The notes: generated by a model not told the origin, from the letters alone. 64,000 nt of DNA from Plectosphaerella cucumerina (GCA_020746995.1 JAGPXD010000003.1:1922001-1986000); one strand, 5' to 3'; shown: positions 23,082 to 34,973, numbered from the stretch's first letter. Numbers and translations: made by a program.

Positions 23082-24260
23082 ATGGCTGTGCCCGGCTCCG
23101 TCGACGGCATCGAGTCTGTCGCGAACCTGCGCGATGCTGGAAAGACCGTAAACGCCTTTCTGGGGCGGAGGTCAGTCTCGCGTCAGCTTCGTGCGTTGGT
23201 CGGGATAAGGTGCTGACGCCAATGTTCCGACCCCAGACTTGTCAAGGAAGGACTCCTGTATCGATCTGCAAGGCCTGGTAAGTTGTCATATCCCTGCGAG
23301 ATTATGGACAACGTCTAACCTGCTAGATGATGCGACGGCCGAAGATGAGGAGAAGCTCAAGGCGACCCTCGGCATCAGGACGATTCTCGACCTGAGAACC
23401 AAGTGCGTTCATAGACCCTGGATCGCGACGCCTTCACTTGTGGGCCTGCTGACGATGATTCAAGGACCGAACAACTCAAGCAGTCGCAGGACCGTGACGC
23501 TGCCAGCCACGCGCCTGCGAGTCTGCAGACCAAGGCAGATGCTGCCCGGCCTCTGCAGATCCCTGGCGTCCAATATCGCCTGGTCAATCTCACCGGAAAG
23601 GGCCTCCAGCAGCACCTCGTGAGCAAGCTCGGTTGGCTGAGTTACTTGTAGGAGATACCAGCACGTCAAGGCAGTTCATGTACACGGCTAATCTCGTCAA
23701 CAGTCGCGTCCTTTTCTACATGGTCTTCGGCTGGCGCGTCAGCGCCGTGGAAGTTATAGCCCGCGAGGTGATGCGACCTCGTGGTCTCATCGGCTTCACC
23801 ATCGACATGATAGACTACTCCGGCCCCGAGATCGCCACGGCAAGTGTTTCTTTCATGGAGGAGACGAAATGCTCCCGGCCATTGCTGACGTTTCTTCCTA
23901 AAGGCTCTTAGGACATACATCGAGCCCGGCGGTGTCCCCTCCATCGTCCACTGCACCCAGGGCAAGGACCGCACCGGTCTCATCGTCGCGCTGGTTCTGC
24001 TCACCCTCAAGGTCCCCGTGGCCGCCATCGAGCACGACTACGTTGCTTCGGAGCAGGGTCTGGCTCAGTTCGCCAACACCCGCCTGAAGGAGATTTCGCG
24101 AATCGGCCTCACAGAGGCCTGGGGCAAGACGGATCCCGAGCTCATTAGGGCTCTTGACGAGCATCTGAACACGGCCCACGGCGGCATCGATGGATATCTC
24201 GACTCGATTGGCTTTACGGCCGAGGAGCGCACTCAGCTCAGGGAGCTCTTGCTGTATTGA
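23082..24260 (+). CDS. Tyrosine-phosphatase-family protein (Y_phosphatase3 type, CX5R)
   Basis: Six exons (23082-23170, 23237-23277, 23327-23402, 23465-23647, 23704-23839 and 23904-24260) give 293 residues. Introns are 66, 49, 62, 56 and 64 bp. The fifth starts with GCAAGT, so it is a GC-AG intron; only this donor keeps the frame into the catalytic exon. The signature loop is VHCTQGKDRTG with the nucleophile at Cys192 and Arg198, fitting the HCX5R motif of protein tyrosine and lipid phosphatases. Upstream elements SVANLRDAGKTVNAFLG, LYRSARPDD and GIRTILDLRT match the Y_phosphatase3 family. This family includes fungal and bacterial enzymes that act on phosphotyrosine or phosphoinositides, so the substrate cannot be told. 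The C-terminal half is helical and ends in ERTQLRELLLY. The gene ends 68 bp before the stop of the convergent methyltransferase gene. Confidence 0.88.
23840..23903 (+). other. Non-canonical GC-AG intron in the phosphatase gene
   Basis: The 64-bp intron begins ACG|GCAAGT and ends CTAAAG|GCT, with a TGCTGAC branch site. The nearby GT at 23844 would be in the wrong phase for either acceptor, so GC is the only donor that restores the conserved frame. Confidence 0.75.
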
Positions 24261-24328
24261 GCTTGGCACACACAGGTAGGAGGAACAGATGGCTGAGTTG
24301 GGGGTCATGATCATTATTCTATTTGAGT

Positions 24329-25590
24329 CTAGGCCGAGGACTTCTTCCTGAAGCGACCCTGCATCCAGCAGCGATACATCTTGAGCTTGCGAGCCCTGTT
24401 CACCAGCATGCGTCTATCGGTTCCGAGGAGGTCGATCTCGAAGCTTGGCCACGTCTCGTCCGTTGCGCCGGACCAAATCTTCTCGAGCTCGTCCTGCTCG
24501 AAGAAGTACACTCTTGTGCCGTCGCCGCGCACGTAGAAGTTTTCATCTAGGTAGCGCCCCTTCTTGAACCTGACCTGGGCGAGATCTCCTCTTCCATAGT
24601 CTCGGAAGCAGACCTGGCCGCCAGGCTTGAGCAGGCGGTGCACGTTGGCCGTTGCCGTCTTCCACTGATCGGGCGACAGGGCCGAGAAGATGAAGACGAG
24701 GATGGCCACGTCGACGGTGCCCTCGGCGAGGCCAGGCGGCAGCTCGTCGCTCGACACGTCCCACACATCCGCCTGCATGAACTCGCGGTTGTACTCCTCG
24801 GACGCCCGCATGACCTCTACGGCCTTCTTGGAGTAATCGCACGCGTGCACCTTGAGAGCCGGGTTCTTGTTGTTGGCAAGGATGGGGAACGCAGTGTTGC
24901 CCGCGCCGGCGCCGATCTCCAAGACCAGCTTGGGGCCGGCGTCTTCCTTGGTCACCTCACCGAGCACGGGGAACTCCTGCTGGAGCCACTTGCGGTTCTT
25001 GAAAAAGTTCGCAGTGTTGTTCTTGTAGAACAGATCCCACATACGGGCAGGGTTGCCATTTAACCTGTCTGAAGATGTCCTGTTAGCTGTGCGTTCGCTC
25101 GTCGCATGTGCTTGAGGGGAAGAAGAGTGTAAAAACAGCTGATAGTCAGATGGGAGCGAAAGACTAAAATTGCTAGTTTCATCACAAAGATCAGGTGAAC
25201 TATGCGTAAAAGATTGGATCATCATGCAGCTGGGGGCATGGTGTGTTGTAGAAGAACAGGAAGGAAGGGTTGAAACATACTCTTGTCAAAGTCGGAGACT
25301 GGAGACTGACGCTGCATCTCATACTGCTGCTCCGCGTACTCCTTGTACGTATCGTCAGTCTCGACATGGTCCCAAGCGTTGAACTCGAAGACGTCGTCGC
25401 CCTCGGAGAGGACGCGGCTGCCGAACTGGAACGGATCGCTCCTCTTCAGGTTGTTCTGAGGATCGTGCGACCGGTGGGGAGGCACGGCCTGCTTGCCTGC
25501 GACTTCGGGCTCGGACACCTTGAGGGCTGAGGTTTGCTCGACGAGAACTTGCTCGTCGGCGGAGACGGAGGGCGTCAGAGGGGCCTCCAT
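24329..25590 (-). CDS. TRM140: tRNA(Thr/Arg) cytidine-32 N3-methyltransferase, METTL2/Trm140 family
   Basis: Two exons, 25590-25281 and 25068-24329, give 349 residues, with a 212-bp intron that is long for this region. The acceptor was chosen because it restores FDKNRLNGNPARMWDLFY, the conserved entry to the METTL2 domain. The SAM-binding motif I is VLEIGAGAGNTAFP. Later elements are ACDYSKKAVEVM, ADVWDVSS, VDVAILVFIFSAL, KPGGQVCFRDYG and YFVRGDGTRVYFF-like sequence (FYVRGDGTRVYFF), all typical of Trm140/METTL2/METTL8. These enzymes make 3-methylcytidine at position 32 of tRNA-Thr and related tRNAs. The yeast enzyme is fused to an actin-binding N-terminus, which is absent here, as expected for filamentous fungi. 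An upstream in-frame Met at 25821 would add 77 residues, but that sequence looks like leader. The gene is divergent from EMC2. Confidence 0.9.
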
Positions 25591-26033
25591 GGCGTTTCGC
25601 CTCAGAGTGAACTGGGAAAACGAGCCCTGGGTCCAGCTGCGCAAGTCTGAGAGAGTGTGTCTTGCCAGGCCGTGGGTGGCCGTCTGGGTTGAGAGGAATG
25701 AAGGTGGAAAAGAAAAGGCTAGAAAATTTCGAGAATCAATTTGAAGGAAAAGTCTGGGTGGGGCACTTTTTGACAAGGCCGGTGCTGGATAAGGCCGATC
25801 ACCGGTGAGCCAATCAAACATTGGCAGTCTCGAGCTCTGATCCCGTGGATTACCTAACGCTCAGACGCATGCCCCAGTTCGGTGAACCCCAGAGTGCCAG
25901 CTTCCTGGACGTACAGTTGGAGCTATCTGGCTCCTGACATCGAAACCGACGACCGACTTGATCGCCCCGAAGCCCCGCCAAAGCATCGAATTCTCGACCT
26001 CTCTCCAAGAAGCTGCACCGAAAGACTCGGAAT
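25591..26033. promoter_or_regulatory. Divergent promoter region, METTL2-like gene and EMC2
   Basis: 443 bp separate the two start codons. The central part is AT-richer (25729-25756, around ATTTCGAGAATCAATTTG). No specific operator is recognised. Confidence 0.45.
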
Positions 26034-27167
26034 ATGGTCGCGAAGCTCAACCGGCCCCAGGGCGAGCTGTCACCCGAGGATGCTCTACGTCTGTCCCAGC
26101 AAGCACCCTCGATCCTGGAAAGCAACCCCAAGGCATTCTCCTCGACGCCTCTGGTCTCTCTCTTCTCTGCATCCGAAACGCCCGATATCTGGATCATCTA
26201 CGAGAACCTGATTCTGTCGTGCTGCCGCTCCGGCGACAGCGAGGCCGCACACCAATGCTTGGAGAGGCTCGTCATCAGGTTCGGCGATGACAACGAGCGC
26301 GTCATGGCCCTCAAGGGCTTGGTGAAGGAGTCGATCGCAGACAACCAGGGCGAGTGGACACAACTATTGATGGAGTACGACTCAATTCTGGGTCCTGACG
26401 CAACGAACATTGTGAGTCCTGGGGATGCCGTCAAGGTTAGCAATCATGTGATTGACGGACGGAACACAGCCGGTTGCGAAGCGAAGGATCGCTCTTCTGC
26501 GGTCCGTGGGAAAGATCACGGATGCTATCGACAGTCTGAATGCGCTGCTCGAGTTCTCCCCTACCGATGCGGAGGCATGGTCGGAGCTGGCCGACATTTA
26601 CCTCTCCCAGGGCCTGTATGCTCAGTCGATCTTTGCGCTGGAGGAGGTCCTGGTACTTTCCCCTAATGCATGGAATGTAAGTAAAGTTGTTCTCAGTCTG
26701 GCAATTTGCAGATCTAACAAGGGGCAGATCCATGCACGGTTAGGCGAGGTGCTCTACATGGCCGCGACAACATCGGATGGGCCGGCGAACAAATATCTGG
26801 CGGAGGCGATCAAGCGCTTCTCGCGCAGCATTGAGCTGTGTGACGACTACCTCCGCGGCTACTATGGCCTGAAGCTGGTAAGTCACATGGCCCCGATTCC
26901 CAGTGTTCTTCCCCGTCTGACACAGAACAGGTCACCGGCAAGGTTCTCAAGGATGCGCCCAAGTCATCCAAGCAACAAGACGCAGACGACTTTGCGCTGC
27001 CGGACACGGCGACGTCGCAGAAGCTCAACGAGCTGGCAACCAAGAAGCTGGCGGAGATTGTGCGACGCAACGGGGCCGGCGAGCGCCTGTGGCAAGGGTA
27101 CAGCAAGGACGAGGTGGCGGCAGCCAGAGAGCTACTCGACAAGGATACGGCGCAAGTGGTGCGATGA
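26034..27167 (+). CDS. EMC2: ER membrane protein complex subunit 2 (EMC2, TPR protein)
   Basis: Four exons, 26034-26411, 26470-26676, 26728-26877 and 26931-27167, all phase 0, give 323 residues. Introns are 58, 51 and 53 bp. The protein is helical with tetratricopeptide-like pairs: IWIIYENLILSCCRSGDSEA, then KITDAIDSLNALLEFSPTDA followed by EAWSELADIYLSQGLYAQSI and ALEEVLVLSPNAW, then IHARLGEVLYMAA and the AIKRFSRSIELCDDYLRGYYGLKLV block, which is strongly conserved in EMC2. EMC2 is the soluble scaffold on the cytosolic face of the EMC, which inserts tail-anchored and multipass membrane proteins into the ER. The length fits the family. The C-terminal segment LNELATKKLAEIVRR is also typical. 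Confidence 0.9.
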
Positions 27168-30100
27168 GAGGCCCTGTCGTGGGTTGGAGGGGGCGGACGG
27201 AGCATAGGATATCCAGTGACAAAACAACCATGTCCCGCACCCTGCCCGTCTCATGTATGCAATACGTGCCTTGGGCGAGAACCGGCAGCTACTGCCAGGG
27301 CCGGGCGCGCGGTAAACGGACGGGAGGGAGGGGCTAGGCAGGCAGGCTTCACGATGGCCACGGCATCGCATCCTTTGGAGTCGCGATTGGCCTGATGACC
27401 AAGGCCCCGCCGGTGCCCTATGAGCAGAGATGGGCCACGCTGGCAGGGTTCTAGGTAATCTGGCCGCGGTGGAACAAGTCTGGCCCATCCGTCTACTGTC
27501 TGGTGTCGTCATGCGTAGGGGCCGCGGACGAATTGGGCACGAACGAGATGCATCACGACTGCATGGCCACGTCCGATTGGGGGCCATTCGGCGCCGGGCA
27601 CGCATGACACTGCCTCGTCCACACGCCTTCGGGTGGGTTCGCCGGATGGGCCTCGCGTCCATACGACAACGAGGCAAGGCCAGGCCTCCATTCGCGGTGT
27701 CGCCCTGTGCCCGGCGGACGAGATTGAGCGGAGTATTCGGGCTGGGCGAGGTTTCCAGACACTTCTGGAGGCCGAGTGCGCTGGCTTTGAGTCAGTACGG
27801 GCAGGCTGTCTCACGCGGCTCATTGACTTGCTTCCCGACGTGTTCCTTTTGGCGTATCCACCGTGGGGATGTCGCACCAGCCTGGCAGAGACAAGACGTC
27901 GCATTCCGTCAATGTTTACTTATCAGACAGCGCAGAGCGGGCGAGCGGGGTGACCATGACGGGTCGAGTGCATTCCCCTGGGATAGGAGAGACATGACAA
28001 GCCAACATTCCGCAGCAAGGAGGCCGTAGTAGCGGCGGAAAGGCCAGGCACCCCATTCAGTGCCCACGTCACGTCTGACGATCCTCGAGGTTCGTTGGTG
28101 ATGCCGACCGGAAGCCGTTCGACTGCCACGACATATGGCCGTATCGTGCACGACCTGACCGGAGGTAATCTGGCGGCGGGTGATGACGGGTAGGAGTAGG
28201 AAGAGGCCAACGACTCCTCATCAGATTTCAGCCCCTCACAATCGGCCGTAGAGACCGGGAACCTGGGTGATCTCGCCGCTCCAGCTGGGTGATGGTGTGG
28301 TGGGCGCTCCCTCCCGCTGCAACCAGATGCAGGGCGAGGCCCGCCAGGCCCAGGCAGACCACCAGGCACTTGGAGGGCTAAAACCATTCTGACATCGGTG
28401 AAGGGGGCAGGCTGGCTGCACCCTGGATGCTGGATGCGACTTTGGTTGTGCTGACTGGGGGTGGGCGACGCGGAGGGCGAGAAGCAATAGTCGCATCCAG
28501 GTCGAGCCTGAGGGGGGCGGCACGCGCATGAGTGAGACCGCCGGCCGGCACCCCCCCCCCTCTTCAAGTTCCCGGGCAGTCTCGTAGGCTGCTGCTCCCC
28601 CTCCCCCTAAGTCGGTAGGTAGGAGTTTGATCTGACCAGAAAGGGAGGCAATCCTACATAAGCCTGGCAGCCGCCCCCTTCGAGTCCGGAGCGCCCGCGC
28701 GGGATCTTGTCTGCGTGATGCAATCGCGTCGTGTCTACCACTTCTCAGGTCGCTGAGGCTGTCCCTGTCATTTTGCATCGCTCAGGCGGGTGCAGAAGGC
28801 GCGGTCGGTCCTCCGATTTTTATGCTTGTTTCCACCCTCCGCCTCAGTTGTCAACAGCAGTCTCCCGACAACAAACCACTTCCAGAGGTGCCGCTGCGCT
28901 GCACTGCAGCGCCCACCCGCTGCAACCGCGTGGTGACCAGGGCAACCAAGCCGCCTGCAGCACCAGACCCGACGATTCTCGCCCAACCCAACCCTCCAAC
29001 TTGAACACGGTCCCCCTCCGCCGCCGCCGCCGCCTGTCAGACACTGCAGTGCCTGGGTCCCCATCCTGCGAGCGAGTGGCGTTGCACGACGGCTCGTGTT
29101 TTTTGGGCCTGCGCCGCCGTCACCCCCCGATCATTGGAGAGGAAAAACCAAACTACAGAAAAGAAAGCAACGAAGAGAAAGAGCCCGGTTTGAGGCCAAA
29201 GCTTGATCTGCAAACTGCCCAGTGGAAGACGTTGCTCCGGCCCTCCCTTCTCCTCTCAACATCGCCACCGACGACCCCATAATCACCCGCTCGCCCGCTC
29301 GCTGGCTTCAGACGCTTTCGGCCGTTGGACAAGAAAGACAGGCATAGCACTGCTAGGTTTGTACCCGTTGCAGTCCAGACCAGCAAGGCTCGTCCCGTGC
29401 CGCGCGACAAAAGACGTTGGGAAACTCTACAACACGCCTCGTCTTCAGCGACTACAACGACAAACAACAGCGACGGATCGCTTCATCGTCGTGTAAGTTG
29501 ACCCATTTCCTGTGTGTTTGCGACAGAAGCCGCCTCTCCCCCTCTTCTCCTCCCACCACCATCTCACCTAGTCATGTCCACCGTCCGGCCGGCCACATGG
29601 AATTGTCGGCATTGACGAGCTCCGCCGCCGTTGATCGACCTCTCGGTAGAAGTCTACGAGCCACAAGGCGACGCCGAAACACGGGGCGCGTTTGTTTCCA
29701 CCGCCGTCGACCTCCACAAGCGGCGACGGTCCAATGTCTCGCTCGCTTCCGAGAGGGGACTGAGATGGAGGGGCGCAGACACATCCAAGTGGGAAGGGGG
29801 ACGACGAAAGGCGCTACCCGAGATGGACCACTGGAGTCGAGACACCCGATTCGATGCTTCCACCCCCTTGGATCGATTTTACAAGCATTCACATGAGCAG
29901 TCTGAGTCTGGCCCCTGAGCCCTTTCTGGCCCGCCGCTTTCCTCCCTTTCCATCACCAAGACCGAACACCCCCCTTCTCCCTCGGTGTCTCCCTCCGCCA
30001 GTGCTGGACGTGGAGGATCGATCCCTGTCCCGCAGCGCAGCCCCGCTTCGGCCGTTGGATCGCTCTTGTTTTACCCCTCCTCGCACGTTGTTCATCGCTC

Positions 30101-30962
30101 CGGTCAGGCGCAACTTTCTTACCCTTCTGCTTTATAGCCCCGCGCACACCGAAATTCCTCAGCTCCCACCAGTCCAAGTCCAGTTCAGCCCACCTCACCT
30201 CACCTCCGTCAGGCCGTGGCCCCGTCACCGCCTTCTGGTCCCGGTCCGTCCCCCGACGAAACGCCCAGGCGCATTCCCGTCCGCCTGTCCCATCCCACGC
30301 TCACCTCCCCGGCATACTCCATTCCTACACGTCCCGCAATAGCTGCCCAGCCGCTTTGCTTGCTTGCTGCCTGTCGCGACACCGTCAGAGTGAACCACGG
30401 CACTTGCACGGTCTGGAAGCCCCGCCCCGCCCACAGGGCTCACCGCACCACCCCCTCCAAACACCCAATCGTAGCCAGGTCTGGCGCCTAACACTGCACC
30501 ATCCACCATTGGCAGCTTAAAGCAAGGGACTTCCCAGTTCACTGCCGCCCTCCTTCGCGGTTCCAAATTTCAATTTCGCTCCTCGACACCGATTTCCGCT
30601 CGACTTGCGCCCGATATCGCGGCCTGATCTGAACTGACCTGACCTGACCGAAGACAGAGTCACCCCTGCCTCCACCGCTATCGCACGCACAAACGTCTTT
30701 CTCGCGCCTATCCCGCCACCGCCGCAAACCCTCCCCCCTCCGTCGCCTCTGTTCGACGACAAGATCCCTTTGCGACGGGTTCCAATACCAAGAGCGCCTC
30801 CGCCGTTGTTCGAAAGCCCCGCGGCCCCGGAACCCAATCCCACCCGATCCGCCCGTTGCGCCGCCCACCCCGCCACCACCCCCACCTCATTGCGCCTTTG
30901 CTCCGGCTCTCCCAAGAGACAGTCGTGGGTAAAGGATATCAATCTGCACCTATCCAGCGCCA
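27168..30962. other. 3.8-kb intergenic region upstream of the ULD-domain gene
   Basis: This is the second-longest gap in the window. The first 1.5 kb is GC-rich with no codon bias or motif, including a C10 run at 28551-28560. From about 28800 the plus strand becomes pyrimidine-rich with many CCACC and TCCTC runs. A good donor GTGTAAGTTG at about 29490 suggests a transcribed leader with a 5'-UTR intron for the downstream gene. Small ORFs at 27430-28029 and 29854-30342 lack any family signature. I find no gene here. Confidence 0.4.
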
Positions 30963-33443
30963 ATGTCGTAAGTGTGAACCGGCAAAAACTAGGCACCCGC
31001 GGCTCCCCAGCGTTCGGGACGTCCCTGCTGACCTACCACCAAGACAAAGACCACACGCAGCGAATCATTACGGCCAAGGACCACCAGGGTCCAGATCAGC
31101 CTCTGTCAGTGAAGAAGAAGGTTCATCCCGACAGCACAGCGAGGACTACAACTCTGAACTCTGGGACGAAGAAGAGTTCTCCGACGTCGAACCAGACGAC
31201 TCGGCCTCTGCCAGTAACAATAACCACCATCGCTACGCATCACATTCGCGCTCCCGCTCCCGCTCGCGACCGCCTCCGGCACGCCAGCACTTTGTGCCAC
31301 AACGACCCCAATATCCCATCGGCCGACAGGACTACTCTGTCGGGCCGCCAGCACCCGAAAGTCTGGATCACGAAGACTACTACAGCCACCCTCGTGGTGG
31401 CGGTGCCTACGGGGGCGTTTCGCCCCCGGGGCACCCAGGCCCGGGAGGCCAATACGCCGGTGGACGCATGGGGCCGCCCATGTACAACGGTGCAAGCGGA
31501 TACAGTCAGAGCCATGCCGGCGGCTACATGCAAGGCTACCACGGCTCTCCCAACCAGGTCGTCCCATACGGTGGCTTTGGCAACCCCTTTTCTCCAATGT
31601 CCAGCGGAGGCAGCCAGGGCTACTTCGCCGGTGAGCACCGACCCTACGACATGATGCCATATCATCCGCAGGGCGCCGGCGGTGGCGCCGGCGGCTACTA
31701 CCCATATGGAGGTATGCTGCCGCCTCACATGCAGCAGTATATGCAGCACCCGCCTCCACCACCGCCACCGGCCACCGAACATCCCGGCCGCGCCAAAACA
31801 CCCGCGGAGGCGCCGCCGCCGAAGCCCGACCCTGCTACCCTCAAGCTCGAGGCTGAGCTTGCTGCGTTGAAGCTCGCCAAGTCAAAGCAGGAAGAGGAGG
31901 AAAAGAGGAAGGCCTTTGAAGCAGAGGTTCGAAGGAAGGCCGAAGAAGAGTACAAGATCCGAGAGGAGGCGAGCAGAAAGGCTCGAGAGGAAGCAACAAA
32001 GGAGTTCGAACGTGCCAAGGCCGAGGCCGAGCGCCAGGCTCGCGAAAAACTGGAAGCCGAACGGAAGCTGGAGGTGGAGAAGGCGAAGCAGCATGCCGAA
32101 ATGATGGTCCGCATCCAGCGCGAGGCCAGGGAGAAGTACGAGGCTGAGATCAAGGCCGCCGAAGAACGCAAGAAAGCCGAAGAGAAGGCCCGCATCGAGG
32201 CCGAGGCAAAGGCCCGTCGCGAATTCGAAGCCAAGCTCGTGGCCGACGCCGAGGCCAAGAAGCGCGAAGAGCAAGCTCGTGCCGATGCCGAAGCCGCTGC
32301 CCGCCGTCAATTCGAGGCGAACCTCCGAAAGGAGGCCGAGGAGAAGGCCGCTGCTGCTGTGAGGGCTGCCGAAGAAGCTGCAGCCAAGAAGAGATTCGAG
32401 GAGGAAGCCAAGGCCAAGGCGGAAGCAGATGCTCGGGCCAAGCTGGAGGCAGAGCGGAAGAAGGCCGAGGAGGCTGAGATCGAGGCGAAACTAGCCGAGG
32501 AGAAGAAGAAGAAGTGGGAGGCGGATGCGAAGGAGAAGGCAGAGGCAGACGCCCGAGCGAAGCTTGCCGAAGAGGCCAAGAAGGCCGCGGACGCCGCCGC
32601 AGCCGCGGAGCAGGGCAAGAAGGATGAGGAAGCGAAGCTCAAGAAGGCCATCGAAGAGGCCAGAGCGAAGGACGAGGAGGCGGCGAAGAGCAAGGCCGAC
32701 AAGCAGGTCATCAAGTTCAAGGACGCTGTCGGCAGGAAGTTTGCCTTCCCGTTCCAGGTCTGCCGCCGATGGGAGGTAAGTCATCAGTACCATGCAAAAC
32801 CTCGGATAGTCCACCTTGCTGACCCGCCTCCTAGGACATGCAGGAGCTCATCAAGCAGGCATTTATTCACGTCGAGCTCATTGGACCTGCCGTTCAACGG
32901 GGCCACTACGACCTGCATGGCCCCGACGGGCAAATCATCCTTCCGCAGATCTGGGATAAGGTCGTTCAGCCCGACTGGTCAATCGAGATGAAGATGTGGC
33001 CCGAGTCCAAGCGAGACCGGCCACCACAGTTCCCTCAACACCCAGGCCCGCCGCCTCCAACGCGTTCAGGCCCTGAATTCGATGCGTGGAGGCAACGTTT
33101 CCATCTATACACCGTCGCCACGGGGCAGGTTCCCGGCGGCGCGGGCGCGATGCCGGGCCCGAGGACTCACAGGCCGACGCAATTCCCGGGGGGCGCTCCG
33201 CCGCCGCCGACGCATTTCCGTCCTGGCACTATGCCGCCGCCAGGGGGGGGCACCCGTGTGCAACACGGCATCAACATTGTGGACGCCGATCCACGACCCA
33301 AGAAGGCGCAGGGCTCATTCGTCAGCTGGATGGCAGGAGGACCTGCGAAGAAGAAGAAGAAGTAAGCCAGACTACACATTTGCGCAGCACCAGCGAGTTT
33401 CCAGTACTAACACGTGCCCGTCAGGTCCGACAAGAAGAAGTAA
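30963..33443 (+). CDS. Coiled-coil protein with C-terminal fungal ubiquitin-like (ULD) domain
   Basis: Model: exons 30963-30967, 31044-32775, 32835-33361 and 33425-33443, giving 760 residues. The first exon holds ATG and two bases only. The acceptor at 31043 could instead be 31049, which removes two residues. The N-terminal 300 residues are low complexity (Gly, Tyr, Pro, Ser-Arg runs, acidic DEEEFSDVEPDDS). Residues about 310-610 are a long Lys/Glu/Ala coiled coil. The ULD domain begins at VIKFKDAVGRKFAFPFQVC and continues over the 59-bp intron into DMQELIKQAFIHVELIG, HYDLHGPDG and WSIEMKMWP. This domain is a ubiquitin-like fold found in many fungal proteins of unknown role. The final 63-bp intron has a perfect TACTAAC branch and changes the tail from KKKKK-stop to KKKKKSDKKK-stop. 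No function is assigned. Confidence 0.75.
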
Positions 33444-34238
33444 TGCAGCTCACAGGGTTGAGAGCTCAGGCAACACGCCGCAGACCACCGGCTGCTGCCA
33501 CTCTCAACATTTCCACCATCTTCACTCCGATCTGTCTTTTTTGAAATCCTGGTAATAGCGACAGGGTCTCAGCCTCTGTCCTATCGCGGACGGTCTTCTG
33601 CCATTTATGTGCTTCGGCCATCCATGATACCTCTCCTGCGTTCAAATTCTTGCACTGGCCATTTTTATCACATTTATACTGCCATCATCAGCTTCTTGGC
33701 CTGGAAATACCCTTATACCAACCCTGCCATGCCGCATGCGGGTGTAGGCGCACGCTGGGGGGTGGGAGCATAACCTAGGCTTTTTTGGTGTCTACAGGCT
33801 TCTCTTCTTTTGAATTCTTTAACCTTCTTCAGCGGCATTTGGTGTTGCTTCGGCCTCACCATGGGGACGGTGCCTTGCTTGCTGGCGTTCCCTCGGGAAA
33901 CAGTCTGGCCAACAGGATTTTTGGGGAGACTGGCGCACTTCAGGAAAGGAGTCCGTGAAGTGATGGAAAACCGCATGAGGAAGGATGGCATTTAGGAGAC
34001 GCGGCATGATTTTATGCGTTGGATGAGGCATGTTCTTTGCGGGTGTCAGGCACATGTTGGTTGACGTTAGATTTTGTCTGCTTTTGGGAACATGACTTTG
34101 CTTTTGGTACAATACATTGCTTGATGATCACTATGCCCCCATAGGAAGGGGCGATGCTCTTCTTGTGGCCGTGCCGCTCTATGATACTTCGTCTATCGTC
34201 TAACATGGTGTTGTACAGTGGTGCTGTGTGCTTTCGTT
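33444..34238. other. Convergent 3' spacer, ULD-domain gene and COQ10
   Basis: About 800 bp between two stop codons facing each other. It is AT-richer than the flanks and holds both 3' UTRs. No coding signal is seen. Confidence 0.5.
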
Positions 34239-34973
34239 CTATTTGAGAGCAGATTTTGGGGTACCGAGTATGCTCCTTGCCCTCTTCTCGAAAGCCTCGA
34301 TCATGACCCCGGCGACCTTTTCGGAGACCGCAGCGCTAACGGCAGCGTACAAAGGGTTGGCGAACTGGAAGCGGATAACTAGGTCGACCCGTGTCTGGTT
34401 GTTGGCGGAGTCGACAGGTCGGATCTGCCACTTGGTGACGAGGCTCTTGAAAACGGCGCCACCGGCATCTTTGATCTGTTCTCGGCTGGCAGAGGGGTCC
34501 AAGGCGTCAGCCCCGCTCAGTGCCTCAACGCTCTGGCCGGGAACGCAGCGCAGGCGGCTCGTGAAGGTCTCTTCGAAACCGCCCCAGCCCACACGGAGGT
34601 CGGCTTGTATCGGCGACTTTGGGGAGTCGGGTCGCGAGGGGTCGGGATCTGACCATTTCGTGACCCGTGACTGGGAGCAGTATGGGACGAACTTTGAGTA
34701 GGCGTCAACGTCTGAGACGAGGGTGTAGAGGTCGGCCGAGGAGTAGGGAAGGATTCTCGTAGCGGTAAGGGTCTGTGGAGGAGATGGAAGGTCGGGAAGG
34801 CTGAAGAAGGCGCGGCGAGGCGCGGAGGCGTCGAGGCGGTGAAGGTGTTGCGCCCGGAAGCTTGGGGGCGGCGTTGATGTGAAGAGGACGAGCGGTGATT
34901 GTACTGTTGCAGCTCGAGGTGCGAAGGCGCGAGCCAAGGGCATGCTGCCCTTCGTGAGAGCGCGGCGCGACAT
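34239..34973 (-). CDS. COQ10: Coenzyme Q-binding protein COQ10 (START/polyketide cyclase domain, mitochondrial)
   Basis: A single exon of 244 codons. Start Met at 34973 is followed by a basic, Arg/Ala/Ser-rich presequence (MSRRALTKGSMPLARAFAPR) fitting mitochondrial import. An upstream in-frame Met at 35180 is less likely because the extra sequence is not presequence-like and would cut into the divergent promoter. The START-like domain starts with TATRILPYSSADLYTLVSDV, then DAYSKFVPYCSQSRVTKW, followed by DLRVGWGGFEETFTSRL, then SLVTKWQIRP and RVDLVIRFQFANPLYAAVS. The C-terminal helix VSEKVAGVMIEAFEKRAR is characteristic. COQ10 binds ubiquinone in the inner mitochondrial membrane and is needed for efficient respiration. 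A Pro/Ser insertion (SDPDPSRPDSPKS) occurs between strands, common in fungi. Confidence 0.93.
   Translation of the reverse strand: MSRRALTKGSMPLARAFAPRAATVQSPLVLFTSTPPPSFRAQHLHRLDASAPRRAFFSLPDLPSPPQTLTATRILPYSSADLYTLVSDVDAYSKFVPYCSQSRVTKWSDPDPSRPDSPKSPIQADLRVGWGGFEETFTSRLRCVPGQSVEALSGADALDPSASREQIKDAGGAVFKSLVTKWQIRPVDSANNQTRVDLVIRFQFANPLYAAVSAAVSEKVAGVMIEAFEKRARSILGTPKSALK

Noticed and set aside
27430..28029. 199-codon ORF in the 3.8-kb gap
   Set aside because: Arg/Ala/Gly-rich random-looking reading with no motif and no matching intron structure.
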